From Dorea_D sp963559605 (GTDB lineage Bacteria > Bacillota > Clostridia > Lachnospirales > Lachnospiraceae): a stretch of 14,165 nt of DNA. The translations under genes and the position numbers were made by a program. Under the pieces are notes generated by a model. The model searched no databases, was not told the DNA's origin, and was given only the letters and a program-made list of their open reading frames with translations. Positions 1 through 6,988 of this stretch are shown piece after piece. Numbering within the stretch: the stretch's first letter is position 1; every line of letters begins with the position of its first letter. The DNA lies in assembly GCA_963559605.1 (NCBI GenBank), contig CAUWLL010000054.1:1-14165 (forward strand), written 5' to 3'.

Positions 1-2
1 GG

Positions 3-434
3 AAAATCATCACTTCGGAACTGGAAGCGGTTGTTTATCAGCAGATGGTAAAGAAACTGGCAAGCTACAAGACGCTGACAGGCAGAAAGAAAGCGGCAAA
101 GGCAAACCCGAAAATTGCCGCCCTGCAAGTGGAACTTCTCCATGTGGACAGCGAGATTGAAAAGCTGGTGGACAGTCTGACGGGTGCAAACAATGTCCTG
201 CTCTCCTATGTGAATGTGAAGATAGCGGAACTGGACGGGCGCAAACAGGAACTTGTGAAGCAGATAGCCGAGTTGACGGTGGAAGCCATCAGCCCGGAAC
301 AGGTCAATCAGATTTCCGGCTACCTCGACACATGGGACAATGTATCCTTTGACGACAAGCGGCGGGTGGTGGATTTGATGATTACCACCGTTGCCGCTAC
401 AAGCGACAGCTTGAACATCACATGGAAAATCTGA
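3..434 (+). CDS. Large serine recombinase, C-terminal part (5' end outside window)
   Basis: The reading frame is open from the first bases (frame starts at base 3) to TGA at 432-434, giving 143 visible residues, so the gene begins upstream of the window. The segment is a Lys/Glu/Leu-rich coiled-coil followed by a short compact end containing SPEQVNQISGYLDTWD and FDDKRRVVDLMITTV. This arrangement is typical of the C-terminus of large serine recombinases of the TnpX/CcrB type, which excise and integrate mobilizable elements of Clostridia through a catalytic serine in the missing N-terminal domain. In such elements the recombinase gene often sits at the very end, and here the gene stops about 30-70 bases before lanthipeptide DNA starts. 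Base composition is clearly more GC-rich than the adjacent operon, supporting transfer. The family call is firm; the exact subfamily cannot be told from this part. Confidence 0.8.
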   Translation, partial: KIITSELEAVVYQQMVKKLASYKTLTGRKKAAKANPKIAALQVELLHVDSEIEKLVDSLTGANNVLLSYVNVKIAELDGRKQELVKQIAELTVEAISPEQVNQISGYLDTWDNVSFDDKRRVVDLMITTVAATSDSLNITWKI

Positions 435-456
435 CGGGCGGCACACCTCCCGTCAG
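431..456 (+). terminator. Stem-loop at the recombinase stop codon
   Basis: CTGACGGG (431-438) pairs perfectly with CCCGTCAG (449-456), and GG (440-441) can add two pairs with CC (446-447). It overlaps the recombinase stop codon. There is no T-run after it, so it may be a weak terminator or part of the recombining end of the element rather than a standard intrinsic terminator. Confidence 0.45.
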
Positions 457-460
457 ACCG

Positions 461-685
461 TTACCCTGTGTAGTCCCTTGTAAACTGTACTTTCGGCTTG
501 TTCAAATAACTCCGGTAAATATCTGGACTGGATATAAGCAATGCTTTCTGAAAAAAACGCTCTAAATCCTTATCCTGCTTGATAAACTCATATATATCTT
601 TCTCCTGCTTTTTATATTCTTCTAAATATTTTATTGGCAAATTAGGTGTTCTAATCATAAATGTATTTTGGCATTCTGCTTTCAT
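461..685 (-). pseudogene. Truncated lantibiotic dehydratase (LanB), N-terminal fragment
   Basis: LanB enzymes dehydrate Ser/Thr of class I lanthipeptide precursors using glutamyl-tRNA. The fragment (74 residues from the chosen start) carries the beginning of such a protein: FMIRTPNLPI near residues 9-18, then a helical stretch and ALLISSPDIYRSYL near 48-61. These correspond to PFLVRN and LLLANPKLYNVM in NisB. A full LanB is about 1000 residues. After about residue 65 the sequence stops resembling LanB and reaches TAA at 461-463, close to the serine recombinase coming from the other side. The start at 683-685 is preferred over ATG at 713-715 because GGAGGAGG lies 8 bases upstream of it; this ribosome site lies inside the last codons of the exporter gene, whose stop ends one base before this start. 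The rest of lanB may lie beyond the mobile element, outside the window. The fragment alone cannot be an active enzyme. Confidence 0.75.
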
Positions 686-686
686 G

Positions 687-2471
687 TTAATATCCTCCTC
701 CGATCTGCGTTTCATACAATTCTTTGTATATTTTATTTATTTTCAATAATTCTTCATGCGTACCACATCCTGTAAGCACACCCTGTTCAAGTACAATAAT
801 CTTATCTACTTTTTTTACCAAATGATTAAATTTGTGGGCTACAATAATCCCCTTCTTATTTTCAAGAAGTTCTAAATATAAATCAAACAGTCTCGATTCC
901 GAAATGGCATCTAACGCCGCATTCGGTTCATCCAGAATATATAAATCGGCATCTTTTACAAAAGCTCTGGCTATTCCGATTTTCTGCCACTGTCCAAGTG
1001 AAATCTGCTTGCCATTATCAAACCAATAACCGATTTGACAATCCAATTTTTCGTCTGTTTCATTAATCAGATTACATAAATCGAACTTTTGACATATGGT
1101 ATTTAATTGTTCGTCATCAGATAACGTCGCCAAATTTCCATAGGCAATATTTTCTCTAAACGTAGCTTCGTACTTATAAAAATCTTGAAATACAGTCGCA
1201 ATCCTTTTTAATATAGATTCTTTCTTAATTCTTTTCAATTCTATTCCATTTATGTAGATTTCTCCTTCGTAATCTCTGTAAAATCCCATTATTATTTTGA
1301 GTAATGTAGTTTTTCCGCTTCCGTTCTGCCCTACGATAGCTACTGTCTCACTTCCGTCAATGCAAAGGTTTATATCCTTTAAAACATATTGCTGTTCTGA
1401 TTTATAACGATAATACAGATGCTTAATTTCGATACTGTCAATCGATTTAATGTCTACTTGATTTTTCGTATCATAACTTTCTTCTTCCGGCAAATCTAAA
1501 TATTCTCTTAACTGATCAATAAACATACTTTCCTGATTCATGCCTGCAAAGGTCTGTAAAATTGTCATCACCAGCGTTTTTACTTGTGTAATCGTTTTCA
1601 TATACGTCATTACGTTTCCCACCAAAATCTCTCCAGTATACCCTGCAAAAATAATATATGCAAACAATCCGCCATCAACGAAACTTTCTATCACCGTAGC
1701 GCTTCCCAATTCCAAAGAACTTTTCTTCTTTATTTTTAAATCTTCTTGATTAAACTTCTTATTGTATCCTGTATATTTTTCAATAAAATACTGAAACAAG
1801 TTATATGTCTTTAATTCCTTATATGCCTCTCCGTATGTCAATACATGCTGTGCATACCAACACTTTCTCGAATCATTAGTCCGCTCTCTCATAACAGAAA
1901 ATGTTTCTTTATTAATCTTTCTGTTAATCTGGAATTTAATCACCGGAATAATTAAAATACACAAAACAATCCATACACGGAACCTTATTAAAATAATCAG
2001 ATAAGAGGTTAGCGTGATTGCACCGGAAAACACACCTGCAAATGATTCAAAATATGTTAAAAGTTTTCCGTCCGTCTCATATTGCGCTCGCGAAATCATA
2101 TCATATATCTCACTATTCTCATAACTTTTGAGACTTAGTTGTCCCGCTTTTTGAAGCACTTTTTGATTAAAATACAGGCTGTATCCCTGCATAAATTTAA
2201 TCTTATAATACTCAAAAAAATATTCCAGCAGTATCTGAAACAGGTCGATCGCAATATAACTCACTACTAACACTGCAAGCGTCTGAAATCCTGTCCTTTT
2301 CTGCAAACTATTGATAATATTCTGCGTTATAATTGTGATGAAAGGCGGCAATATACCGAAAATTGCCATAGCCATTCCATATATAGCCAAATATCTCGAA
2401 TCATATCTATATATTGATTTTACTACCCATATAATATTTTTAAATGAACTTGTTTTCTTTTCCATAAGCAT
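687..2471 (-). CDS. Lanthipeptide ABC exporter (LanT, NisT/SpaT type, no peptidase domain)
   Basis: A 594-residue half-transporter with an N-terminal six-helix membrane domain (about 25-310) and a C-terminal ATPase. Visible ATPase motifs are Walker A GQNGSGKT (381-388), Q-loop Gln429 (VFQDF), signature SLGQW (491-495) in place of LSGGQ, Walker B YILDEP (511-516) with catalytic Glu515, the D-loop ALD, and switch His546. Length and the absence of an N-terminal C39 peptidase match NisT/SpaT, which export the modified precursor with its leader still attached. The start ATG shares its A with the lanC stop (TAATG), so translation is probably coupled; a second ATG two codons later is possible. It is followed by the LanB fragment after one base. 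An ABC exporter of another substrate is formally possible, but the position between lanC and lanB makes lanthipeptide export by far the best reading. Confidence 0.88.
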   Translation of the reverse strand: MLMEKKTSSFKNIIWVVKSIYRYDSRYLAIYGMAMAIFGILPPFITIITQNIINSLQKRTGFQTLAVLVVSYIAIDLFQILLEYFFEYYKIKFMQGYSLYFNQKVLQKAGQLSLKSYENSEIYDMISRAQYETDGKLLTYFESFAGVFSGAITLTSYLIILIRFRVWIVLCILIIPVIKFQINRKINKETFSVMRERTNDSRKCWYAQHVLTYGEAYKELKTYNLFQYFIEKYTGYNKKFNQEDLKIKKKSSLELGSATVIESFVDGGLFAYIIFAGYTGEILVGNVMTYMKTITQVKTLVMTILQTFAGMNQESMFIDQLREYLDLPEEESYDTKNQVDIKSIDSIEIKHLYYRYKSEQQYVLKDINLCIDGSETVAIVGQNGSGKTTLLKIIMGFYRDYEGEIYINGIELKRIKKESILKRIATVFQDFYKYEATFRENIAYGNLATLSDDEQLNTICQKFDLCNLINETDEKLDCQIGYWFDNGKQISLGQWQKIGIARAFVKDADLYILDEPNAALDAISESRLFDLYLELLENKKGIIVAHKFNHLVKKVDKIIVLEQGVLTGCGTHEELLKINKIYKELYETQIGGGY

Positions 2472-3715
2472 TAATCCATGAACAACAGTTTTCCATAAGT
2501 AAGATTTTTCGTTATATAGTTTTGCATAGTCAATACTACCCCTGCGCTCCCATCCAGAATAGACAAATCAAATTTATAGCCTTCATTTTCTTCCATCTTT
2601 TTCTTATGTTCTTTTAATAGCATCTCCATATTCCGCTCCAAGTTAGTAAGACACCTTTCATCCTTACTTTCCCCAAACGCATACATTTGAAGCGAAGCCA
2701 CACTTCCATATCCATGGCACAAAATTGGACTGCACAAATGATAGTTTTCTGTTGGTTGTTCTATAATCTCCACAAATTTATTCAAATAGTCACAATAAGC
2801 GTTCGCATCTTCTCTGTAACAGGCAGCTTTCATCAAACCTCTGACAATCCCAAGATTTCCATAACACCAGCCACTATTCTCTGTAAGATCTGAACTTTTC
2901 CCATCAACATAATCTTCTACAGATAATCTTCGCGGATAGAAACTGATACCGTTTTTCTCTATACAAAATTGTTCATATAAGCCGAATAATTTTCCAATCG
3001 CATCTTCCTGTTTTTCTTCCAGCATCTTATATTTTTTTGCTTTTGCCAGTGTAACTAACGGTCCCATAAGTCCATGCGCAGTACCAAAATTAATATGACC
3101 TTTTTTCATTTCCTGCCTTTCAGACTTAAGCAACTGATATTTCCTCCTAATATGGTAGCGGGGTATTTGCTTTCCTTTATATACGTAGTCTTCAGATAAA
3201 TAGATAAGAAAGCGAAGCAGGCTACGAATTTCAAGACGCTTTCCCACACTCTCCATAATATCCGCACAATCCAGCAAATAATAAACTACCCCTGAAATCC
3301 CGCTTAAAATATCATATGTTGCAAAAGAAACTTTTTCTTTATGAAAAGCTCTTGTCTTCTCAATCGCATTTTCTAACAACAGGTTATTCAAATATTCGGA
3401 CTCTGCTTTTAATTCACCTGTCTTTCTTGTGATTTCATGAAAGGAAAACGCTATCATGCCAATAGGACTATACATTTTAGAGTCGTATATATTGATATAA
3501 TATTCCGGATTACGACTGATTGTGACAACCAGTTTTTCTATCACTTTCAGCACATCTGTATTCCATGACTCTCTATAAGACATATCTAAGATCTGTGTCA
3601 TAAAAAACAAAAGAAAACATTCCTCTACAGCATCGTATTTTTCTTCTACTTGATAAAATTCCATGGCACACTGTACATATCTCTTAATTTCATCGCTGAC
3701 TTTATTTACATCCAT
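2471..3715 (-). CDS. Lanthionine synthetase C-like cyclase (LanC)
   Basis: LanC adds cysteine thiols to dehydrated Ser/Thr to close lanthionine rings in class I lanthipeptides. The 414-residue length equals the family norm. Family marks run in order: YDILSGISGV (134-143), TAHGLMGPL (212-220, with His214), GWCYGNLGI (282-290), LCHGYGS (332-338) and LSILDGSAGV (384-393). The zinc ligands are Cys284, Cys333 and His334, matching NisC Cys284, Cys330 and His331, so the enzyme appears intact. An AGAGGG ribosome site lies 7 bases before the ATG. It sits 29 bases after the CPBP gene and overlaps the exporter start by one base. With LanB broken, its substrate would not be formed unless dehydration is supplied elsewhere. 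Confidence 0.93.
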   Translation of the reverse strand: MDVNKVSDEIKRYVQCAMEFYQVEEKYDAVEECFLLFFMTQILDMSYRESWNTDVLKVIEKLVVTISRNPEYYINIYDSKMYSPIGMIAFSFHEITRKTGELKAESEYLNNLLLENAIEKTRAFHKEKVSFATYDILSGISGVVYYLLDCADIMESVGKRLEIRSLLRFLIYLSEDYVYKGKQIPRYHIRRKYQLLKSERQEMKKGHINFGTAHGLMGPLVTLAKAKKYKMLEEKQEDAIGKLFGLYEQFCIEKNGISFYPRRLSVEDYVDGKSSDLTENSGWCYGNLGIVRGLMKAACYREDANAYCDYLNKFVEIIEQPTENYHLCSPILCHGYGSVASLQMYAFGESKDERCLTNLERNMEMLLKEHKKKMEENEGYKFDLSILDGSAGVVLTMQNYITKNLTYGKLLFMD

Positions 3716-3744
3716 AACACAACCCTCTTTTTATTTCTTCACAT

Positions 3745-4689
3745 CTATTCTTCCTTCGCAGAAATTTCTTTTTTATATACTTTAGAAAAAAGAAACGTCC
3801 ACAATATAATAGGCTGGATAATTGCACCTATTGGTATCCCCGGCAAAATTTCTACTGTTGTACCTAACATATTATTCTGATTGTTCATCCCATGCAAAAG
3901 CGCACATAACCACACATTCTCTGTTTTCATATAAACCCAGCCAAGGAAAATTGCCAGTCCAATTACATTAACAAACCTCAGAATTATTACAACTACCAAA
4001 CCTCCCGACATTTGTTCGAAATGAAAATACCCAAACCATAATGGAATATGCCATATTTCCCACAAAATGCCCAACAGAATTACACCTTTTCTCTTTCCCA
4101 AATACCCCTGTAATTTTTTCTGTAGATGTCCGCGCCATGCATATTCCTCACCCATAAAACAAAGACCACTTAAAACCAAAACATTAAATACTGAACCCAT
4201 TTCGAAAAGGAGCTGTTTACCAATATGAAATGCACTGTCTCCGATAACTCCCATCAAAATACTATATCCCATGGCAGACAACACAATAATTATCATTTTT
4301 TTCCGATTCTTAAATGGGTACAATTTTTCATTGCTAAACAAGATACAATAAAAAAATAGCAGAACACTAAACGGAATAATTACAATGTCAGCTCCTGTTT
4401 CGATATATTGTCTGGGAACAACTCCAGCAACACAAAAAACAGCATATACTGCATAACACAAACTACCTACTATAAAAACCTTCTGAAAAAAATCTTTTCT
4501 CGTTCCTTCCACATACCACTTTCCCCAAATAATCCCTGCTGCCGGCAACGTCATCACCCACTGTGCCCAAACCCCCGATACCTCCTCTGATTTAATCCAC
4601 GGAAATAAAATCCAAGGCATTACATAAGCGCTCAAAAAGAAGATAATTACTTTCCTACTTTCTTTTTTTTCACATAATTCTTTCAACAT
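3745..4689 (-). CDS. CPBP-family intramembrane metalloprotease-like protein
   Basis: A 314-residue, very hydrophobic protein with about eight predicted membrane segments. The CPBP (CAAX protease / bacteriocin-processing, Abi) motifs are present: EEYAWR (181-186; Glu181, Glu182, Arg186), a second motif around His214 in WEIWHIPLWFG, and a third around His266 in LLHGMNNQ. All residues thought to coordinate metal or act in catalysis are kept. Such proteins in bacteriocin loci are known to give immunity, and a role in leader removal is often proposed. Here it lies directly after the precursor gene while no LanP or LanFEG is seen, so either role is an inference. I chose the ATG at 4687-4689 because AGGAGGAG lies 6 bases before it; an upstream ATG at 4738-4740 would add 17 residues but would start inside the stem-loop after lanA. 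Confidence 0.85.
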   Translation of the reverse strand: MLKELCEKKESRKVIIFFLSAYVMPWILFPWIKSEEVSGVWAQWVMTLPAAGIIWGKWYVEGTRKDFFQKVFIVGSLCYAVYAVFCVAGVVPRQYIETGADIVIIPFSVLLFFYCILFSNEKLYPFKNRKKMIIIVLSAMGYSILMGVIGDSAFHIGKQLLFEMGSVFNVLVLSGLCFMGEEYAWRGHLQKKLQGYLGKRKGVILLGILWEIWHIPLWFGYFHFEQMSGGLVVVIILRFVNVIGLAIFLGWVYMKTENVWLCALLHGMNNQNNMLGTTVEILPGIPIGAIIQPIILWTFLFSKVYKKEISAKEE

Positions 4690-4720
4690 AGCTTTCTCCT
4701 CCTGATCCTTAAATAAACAT

Positions 4721-4746
4721 GGAGATGCGACGAATGCCACATCTCC
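4721..4746 (-). terminator. Stem-loop between lanA and the CPBP gene (probable attenuator)
   Basis: GGAGATG (4721-4727) pairs with CATCTCC (4740-4746) around a 12-base loop. It starts about 10 bases after the lanA stop. In the direction of transcription the hairpin is followed by a broken T-rich stretch (ATGTTTATTT), so partial read-through is expected. Such hairpins after lanA genes commonly keep precursor mRNA more abundant than mRNA of the modification genes. Confidence 0.5.
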
Positions 4747-4755
4747 TCTTAAACT

Positions 4756-4968
4756 TTAAACACACTGTGGCTCTACAGATGCCTTTTTCTTGCAACACGC
4801 AGAAGTCATTCCACCAGTTGGTGATTCGACAGACTTACATTTATTTGCCAATGTTAACTTAATTGTCAAACCCGCAACACCACATGCAGCTGTTGTAATA
4901 CCTTTGGCTGATGCTCCTACCCTTTTTACCTCTCTTAAATCAAGATCAAAATCATTCTGTTTGTCCAT
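4756..4968 (-). CDS. Class I lanthipeptide (lantibiotic) precursor, LanA
   Basis: A 70-residue peptide with a nisin-like leader. FDLDL (7-11) matches the F(N/D)LDL box bound by LanB and LanC, and VGASAKGITTAAC parallels the nisin junction GASPR-ITSISLC. The core therefore likely begins near Gly23 or Ile24, after Lys22 or Gly23. It contains Cys29, 44, 58, 59 and 69 and ten Ser/Thr, so up to five thioether rings are possible; Thr26-Cys29 would give a small first ring and Ser64-Cys69 a C-terminal one (inference). I do not recognise the core as a known lantibiotic. An AAAGGAGA ribosome site lies about 9 bases before the ATG. It is the first gene of the - strand operon and is divergent from a BlaI-type regulator, 193 bases away. 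An unmodified Cys-rich peptide is the alternative, but the lanC and lanT neighbours argue strongly for a lanthipeptide. Confidence 0.88.
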   Translation of the reverse strand: MDKQNDFDLDLREVKRVGASAKGITTAACGVAGLTIKLTLANKCKSVESPTGGMTSACCKKKASVEPQCV

Positions 4969-5016
4969 AATTTTATTTCTCCTTTCTTTCGCTTTACAAT
5001 TTTAGGATCCTTTGTT

Positions 5017-5030
5017 TGTATATTTTTACA
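5017..5030. promoter_or_regulatory. Possible BlaI-type operator half-sites upstream of lanA
   Basis: TGTA (5017-5020) and TACA (5027-5030) form a short dyad about 50 bases upstream of the lanA start. BlaI/MecI repressors bind dyads built from TACA/TGTA. The region is extremely AT-rich, so chance occurrence is possible, and I could not place a convincing lanA promoter. Confidence 0.25.
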
Positions 5031-5096
5031 ATATCATTATTTTTTTATTTATTAAACTATTTTTTATTATTTTATTGTTTTTTTATATTCAACTCA

Positions 5097-5124
5097 TTTA
5101 CATATTTATATTTTTGTGTAATAA
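5097..5124 (+). promoter_or_regulatory. Candidate promoter with overlapping TTACA/TGTAA dyad before the BlaI-type gene
   Basis: TTTACA (5097-5102) and TAATAA (5119-5124), 16 bases apart, could serve as -35 and -10. TTACA (5098-5102) and TGTAA (5117-5121) are inverted copies that overlap both boxes, an arrangement that would fit self-repression by a BlaI-type protein. The -10 match is weak. Confidence 0.3.
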
Positions 5125-5161
5125 TTTAAGCGTAATATTTAATAGAAAGAGGTGAAATGTT

Positions 5162-5551
5162 ATGAAAAAGAAATTCACAAAAAAACAATTAGAAATAATG
5201 AAAATATTATGGAACAGCGAAAAACCGTTAATTGCTTCTGACATTGTAAAACACAGTCAAACATTGAATATAAACACCGTTCAAGCCTGTCTCAGAACAT
5301 TAACTGCCAACAACGCTGTAGAAGTCGCAGATATTGTCTATAGCGGCACTGTACTAACAAGAAGCTACTCGCCACTGGTTTCAAAAGAGGAATATCTAAA
5401 TAGTACTTATAAAGATATTTGGGGGAAGGGTCAGACACTGGCGCTGGTTGCCTCTCTTATTGATACTGAAACCAATCTATCTGAATTAGAGCAATTAGAA
5501 AAAATAATTGCACAGAAAAAACACGAAATCGAAGATGGAGGAGCAAAATAA
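5162..5551 (+). CDS. BlaI/MecI/CopY-family transcriptional repressor
   Basis: A 129-residue winged-helix repressor. The N-terminal DNA-binding domain (about 4-75) has the family layout: FTKKQLEIMKILW helix, PLIASDIV, recognition helix NINTVQACLRTLTANNAV, then a wing ending in TRSYSPLVSKEEYL. The C-terminal 50 residues are helical, as in the dimer domain that is cut by the partner protease in BlaI and MecI. An AGAGGTGA ribosome site lies 7 bases before the ATG. The stop shares its A with the ATG of the M56 gene (TAATG), which makes coupled synthesis of repressor and protease likely. Divergent orientation from lanA suggests it represses the lanthipeptide operon and itself (inference). There is no beta-lactamase nearby, so antibiotic resistance control is unlikely. 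Confidence 0.88.
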   Translation: MKKKFTKKQLEIMKILWNSEKPLIASDIVKHSQTLNINTVQACLRTLTANNAVEVADIVYSGTVLTRSYSPLVSKEEYLNSTYKDIWGKGQTLALVASLIDTETNLSELEQLEKIIAQKKHEIEDGGAK

Positions 5552-6699
5552 TGTCCGTCTCATTTGGAGTTTTTTTAACCTGTTTTATGATTACGCTCTT
5601 CCTCACAGTGTATTTACATCTGTTAATCCACCGGACACCTGCCTTTTTTGAGCGTACGATAAAGTTTTCCATTATAGGAATTCTTATAATTTTAATTCGT
5701 ATGGTAATACCTATTAATTTTCCATTTACACATACGATTTATTCTTATCAGGTTTTACCGAGAATAATTGATTTTACCACAACACCTGTTCCAAATACCA
5801 ATTGGGTGCTTTCCGATCTTTTTATAGGAATTATCTCTATTGTAGCCATTATCCTGCTGATACGATTTGTAGTCCAGCATTTACGTCTGCACAATGCTCT
5901 TTCTCAGTTTTATGTGAAAGGAAGCGAAAAATATGCATATTTATATGAATGCATCAGTAACTATTATAAAAAACCTGTACAAATAGCAGTGATACCACAG
6001 CCTATTTCACCGGCGATTACCGGTCTTGTCAAACCCGTACTGATATTGCCGGATACTACAAATCTTACCCCGGAAGAATTGAAATATATCTGCCAACACG
6101 AAATCATGCATTATAAAAAACACCATATTTTATTCGTTTTAATCATGGAAATTGTTTGCAGAATACACTGGTGGAATCCATGCGTACAATACTTAAAAAA
6201 GGAGTTTGCTTTATTTTTGGAACTTACAAATGACTTTTTCCTAATATACTCCGCCCCTCAATTCGACACCCTAAACTATGCCGATTTAATTTTAAAAACA
6301 GCTAAAAATATACACTCTGGCAAACGAACGACGCCCAGCTTTCTTATGAATTTTGCCATTAATAATTCTTCCATTTTAACTACCAGAATTAACTTTATAC
6401 TCAACAACCAAAGACAAATCAAACATAAGAGTAACATCTACTGTACTATCAGCAACCTTATCATAAGTATTGCCGTTTTTTGCTCCATTTTCTTTGTAAT
6501 AGAAGCTGATTTCGAGGTTCTGGAACCGCTTCCGGAGGACATTGTTGAAATAAGGGAAGACAATGCTTATTTAATCAAAAACGAAAATGGCTGTTTGATT
6601 TACGTTGATGGTGAATATTTTGCAGAGATCGATCATCTGCCGGACGAATTTAAAAATATACAAATCTATGAAGAAGGAGACATTCCCAATGAAAATTAA
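5551..6699 (+). CDS. M56 (BlaR1/MecR1-type) membrane metalloprotease, no penicillin-binding domain
   Basis: A 382-residue integral membrane protease. Predicted membrane segments lie near residues 5-26, 37-55, 88-109 and 297-317. The M56 domain (about 115-290) holds the zinc site HEIMH (183-187, catalytic Glu184) and the later LELTND (223-228), the usual place of the third ligand. In BlaR1/MecR1 an outside beta-lactam-binding domain of about 250 residues follows the last membrane segment; here only about 65 residues follow, rich in Glu and Asp (VEIREDNAYLIKNENGCLIY). The signal is therefore not a beta-lactam and could be the lanthipeptide or a cell-envelope change (inference). It probably cuts or inactivates the repressor encoded just before it. 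Its 3' end overlaps the next gene by 11 bases. Confidence 0.85.
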   Translation: MSVSFGVFLTCFMITLFLTVYLHLLIHRTPAFFERTIKFSIIGILIILIRMVIPINFPFTHTIYSYQVLPRIIDFTTTPVPNTNWVLSDLFIGIISIVAIILLIRFVVQHLRLHNALSQFYVKGSEKYAYLYECISNYYKKPVQIAVIPQPISPAITGLVKPVLILPDTTNLTPEELKYICQHEIMHYKKHHILFVLIMEIVCRIHWWNPCVQYLKKEFALFLELTNDFFLIYSAPQFDTLNYADLILKTAKNIHSGKRTTPSFLMNFAINNSSILTTRINFILNNQRQIKHKSNIYCTISNLIISIAVFCSIFFVIEADFEVLEPLPEDIVEIREDNAYLIKNENGCLIYVDGEYFAEIDHLPDEFKNIQIYEEGDIPNEN

Positions 6700-6937
6700 A
6701 CAAATATTTTATTCTATGATTCTTGTATTGTTAATAAGCAGTATCGTACAACTGCCTGTCTTAGCAATTTCCTACACTCCCCCGAAGGCAACCTTTTCCA
6801 AAAACATTGTCTGCTCAACCGAAGCTACATATGCCAATAAGATTGTTTGGAAATATAAAACTATCAACGGAGTACTCTATAAGCGCCAATATAACCGCAC
6901 TACTAACCAATGGATTGGTGATTGGGTTAAAGCATAG
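6689..6937 (+). CDS. Small secreted protein of unknown function, third gene of the regulator operon
   Basis: An 82-residue protein starting at ATG 6689-6691, with a very good ribosome site (AAGAAGGAGA, 8 bases upstream) inside the end of the M56 gene. Residues 1-26 form a signal peptide: two lysines, a hydrophobic core and LPVLA as the cleavage context. The mature part is about 56 residues, basic and rich in Tyr/Trp: WKYKTINGVLYKRQYN and TNQWIGDWVKA. It has one Cys and no domain I recognise. Translational overlap with the sensor gene suggests a shared job, for example a ligand or co-sensor for the protease or a surface immunity protein; none of these can be shown from sequence. Confidence 0.7.
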   Translation: MKIKQIFYSMILVLLISSIVQLPVLAISYTPPKATFSKNIVCSTEATYANKIVWKYKTINGVLYKRQYNRTTNQWIGDWVKA

Positions 6938-6959
6938 TGCTTATTCCTCTTCTCCACAG

Positions 6960-6988
6960 AAGGGACGGAAATCACTCCGCCCCTTTTT
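6960..6988 (+). terminator. Intrinsic terminator of the regulator operon
   Basis: AAGGGACGGA (6960-6969) pairs with TCCGCCCCTT (6976-6985) with one mismatch, followed by five T's (6984-6988). It acts on + strand transcripts and overlaps the 3' end of the convergent AraC-type gene. The other strand has no T-run. Confidence 0.75.

Noticed and set aside
487..497. SLGQW in the exporter as a broken ABC signature (residue positions in the protein)
   Set aside because: SLGQWQK replaces LSGGQQ in many related exporters, and all other ATPase motifs are intact, so it is not evidence of inactivation.
5457..5672. 71-aa - strand reading frame across the junction of the BlaI-type and M56 genes
   Set aside because: It lies opposite two firmly identified genes and has no ribosome site.
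5162..6699. BlaI/BlaR1-like pair as a beta-lactam resistance system
   Set aside because: The membrane protease lacks the penicillin-binding domain, no beta-lactamase or PBP gene is present, and the pair is divergent from a lanthipeptide operon.
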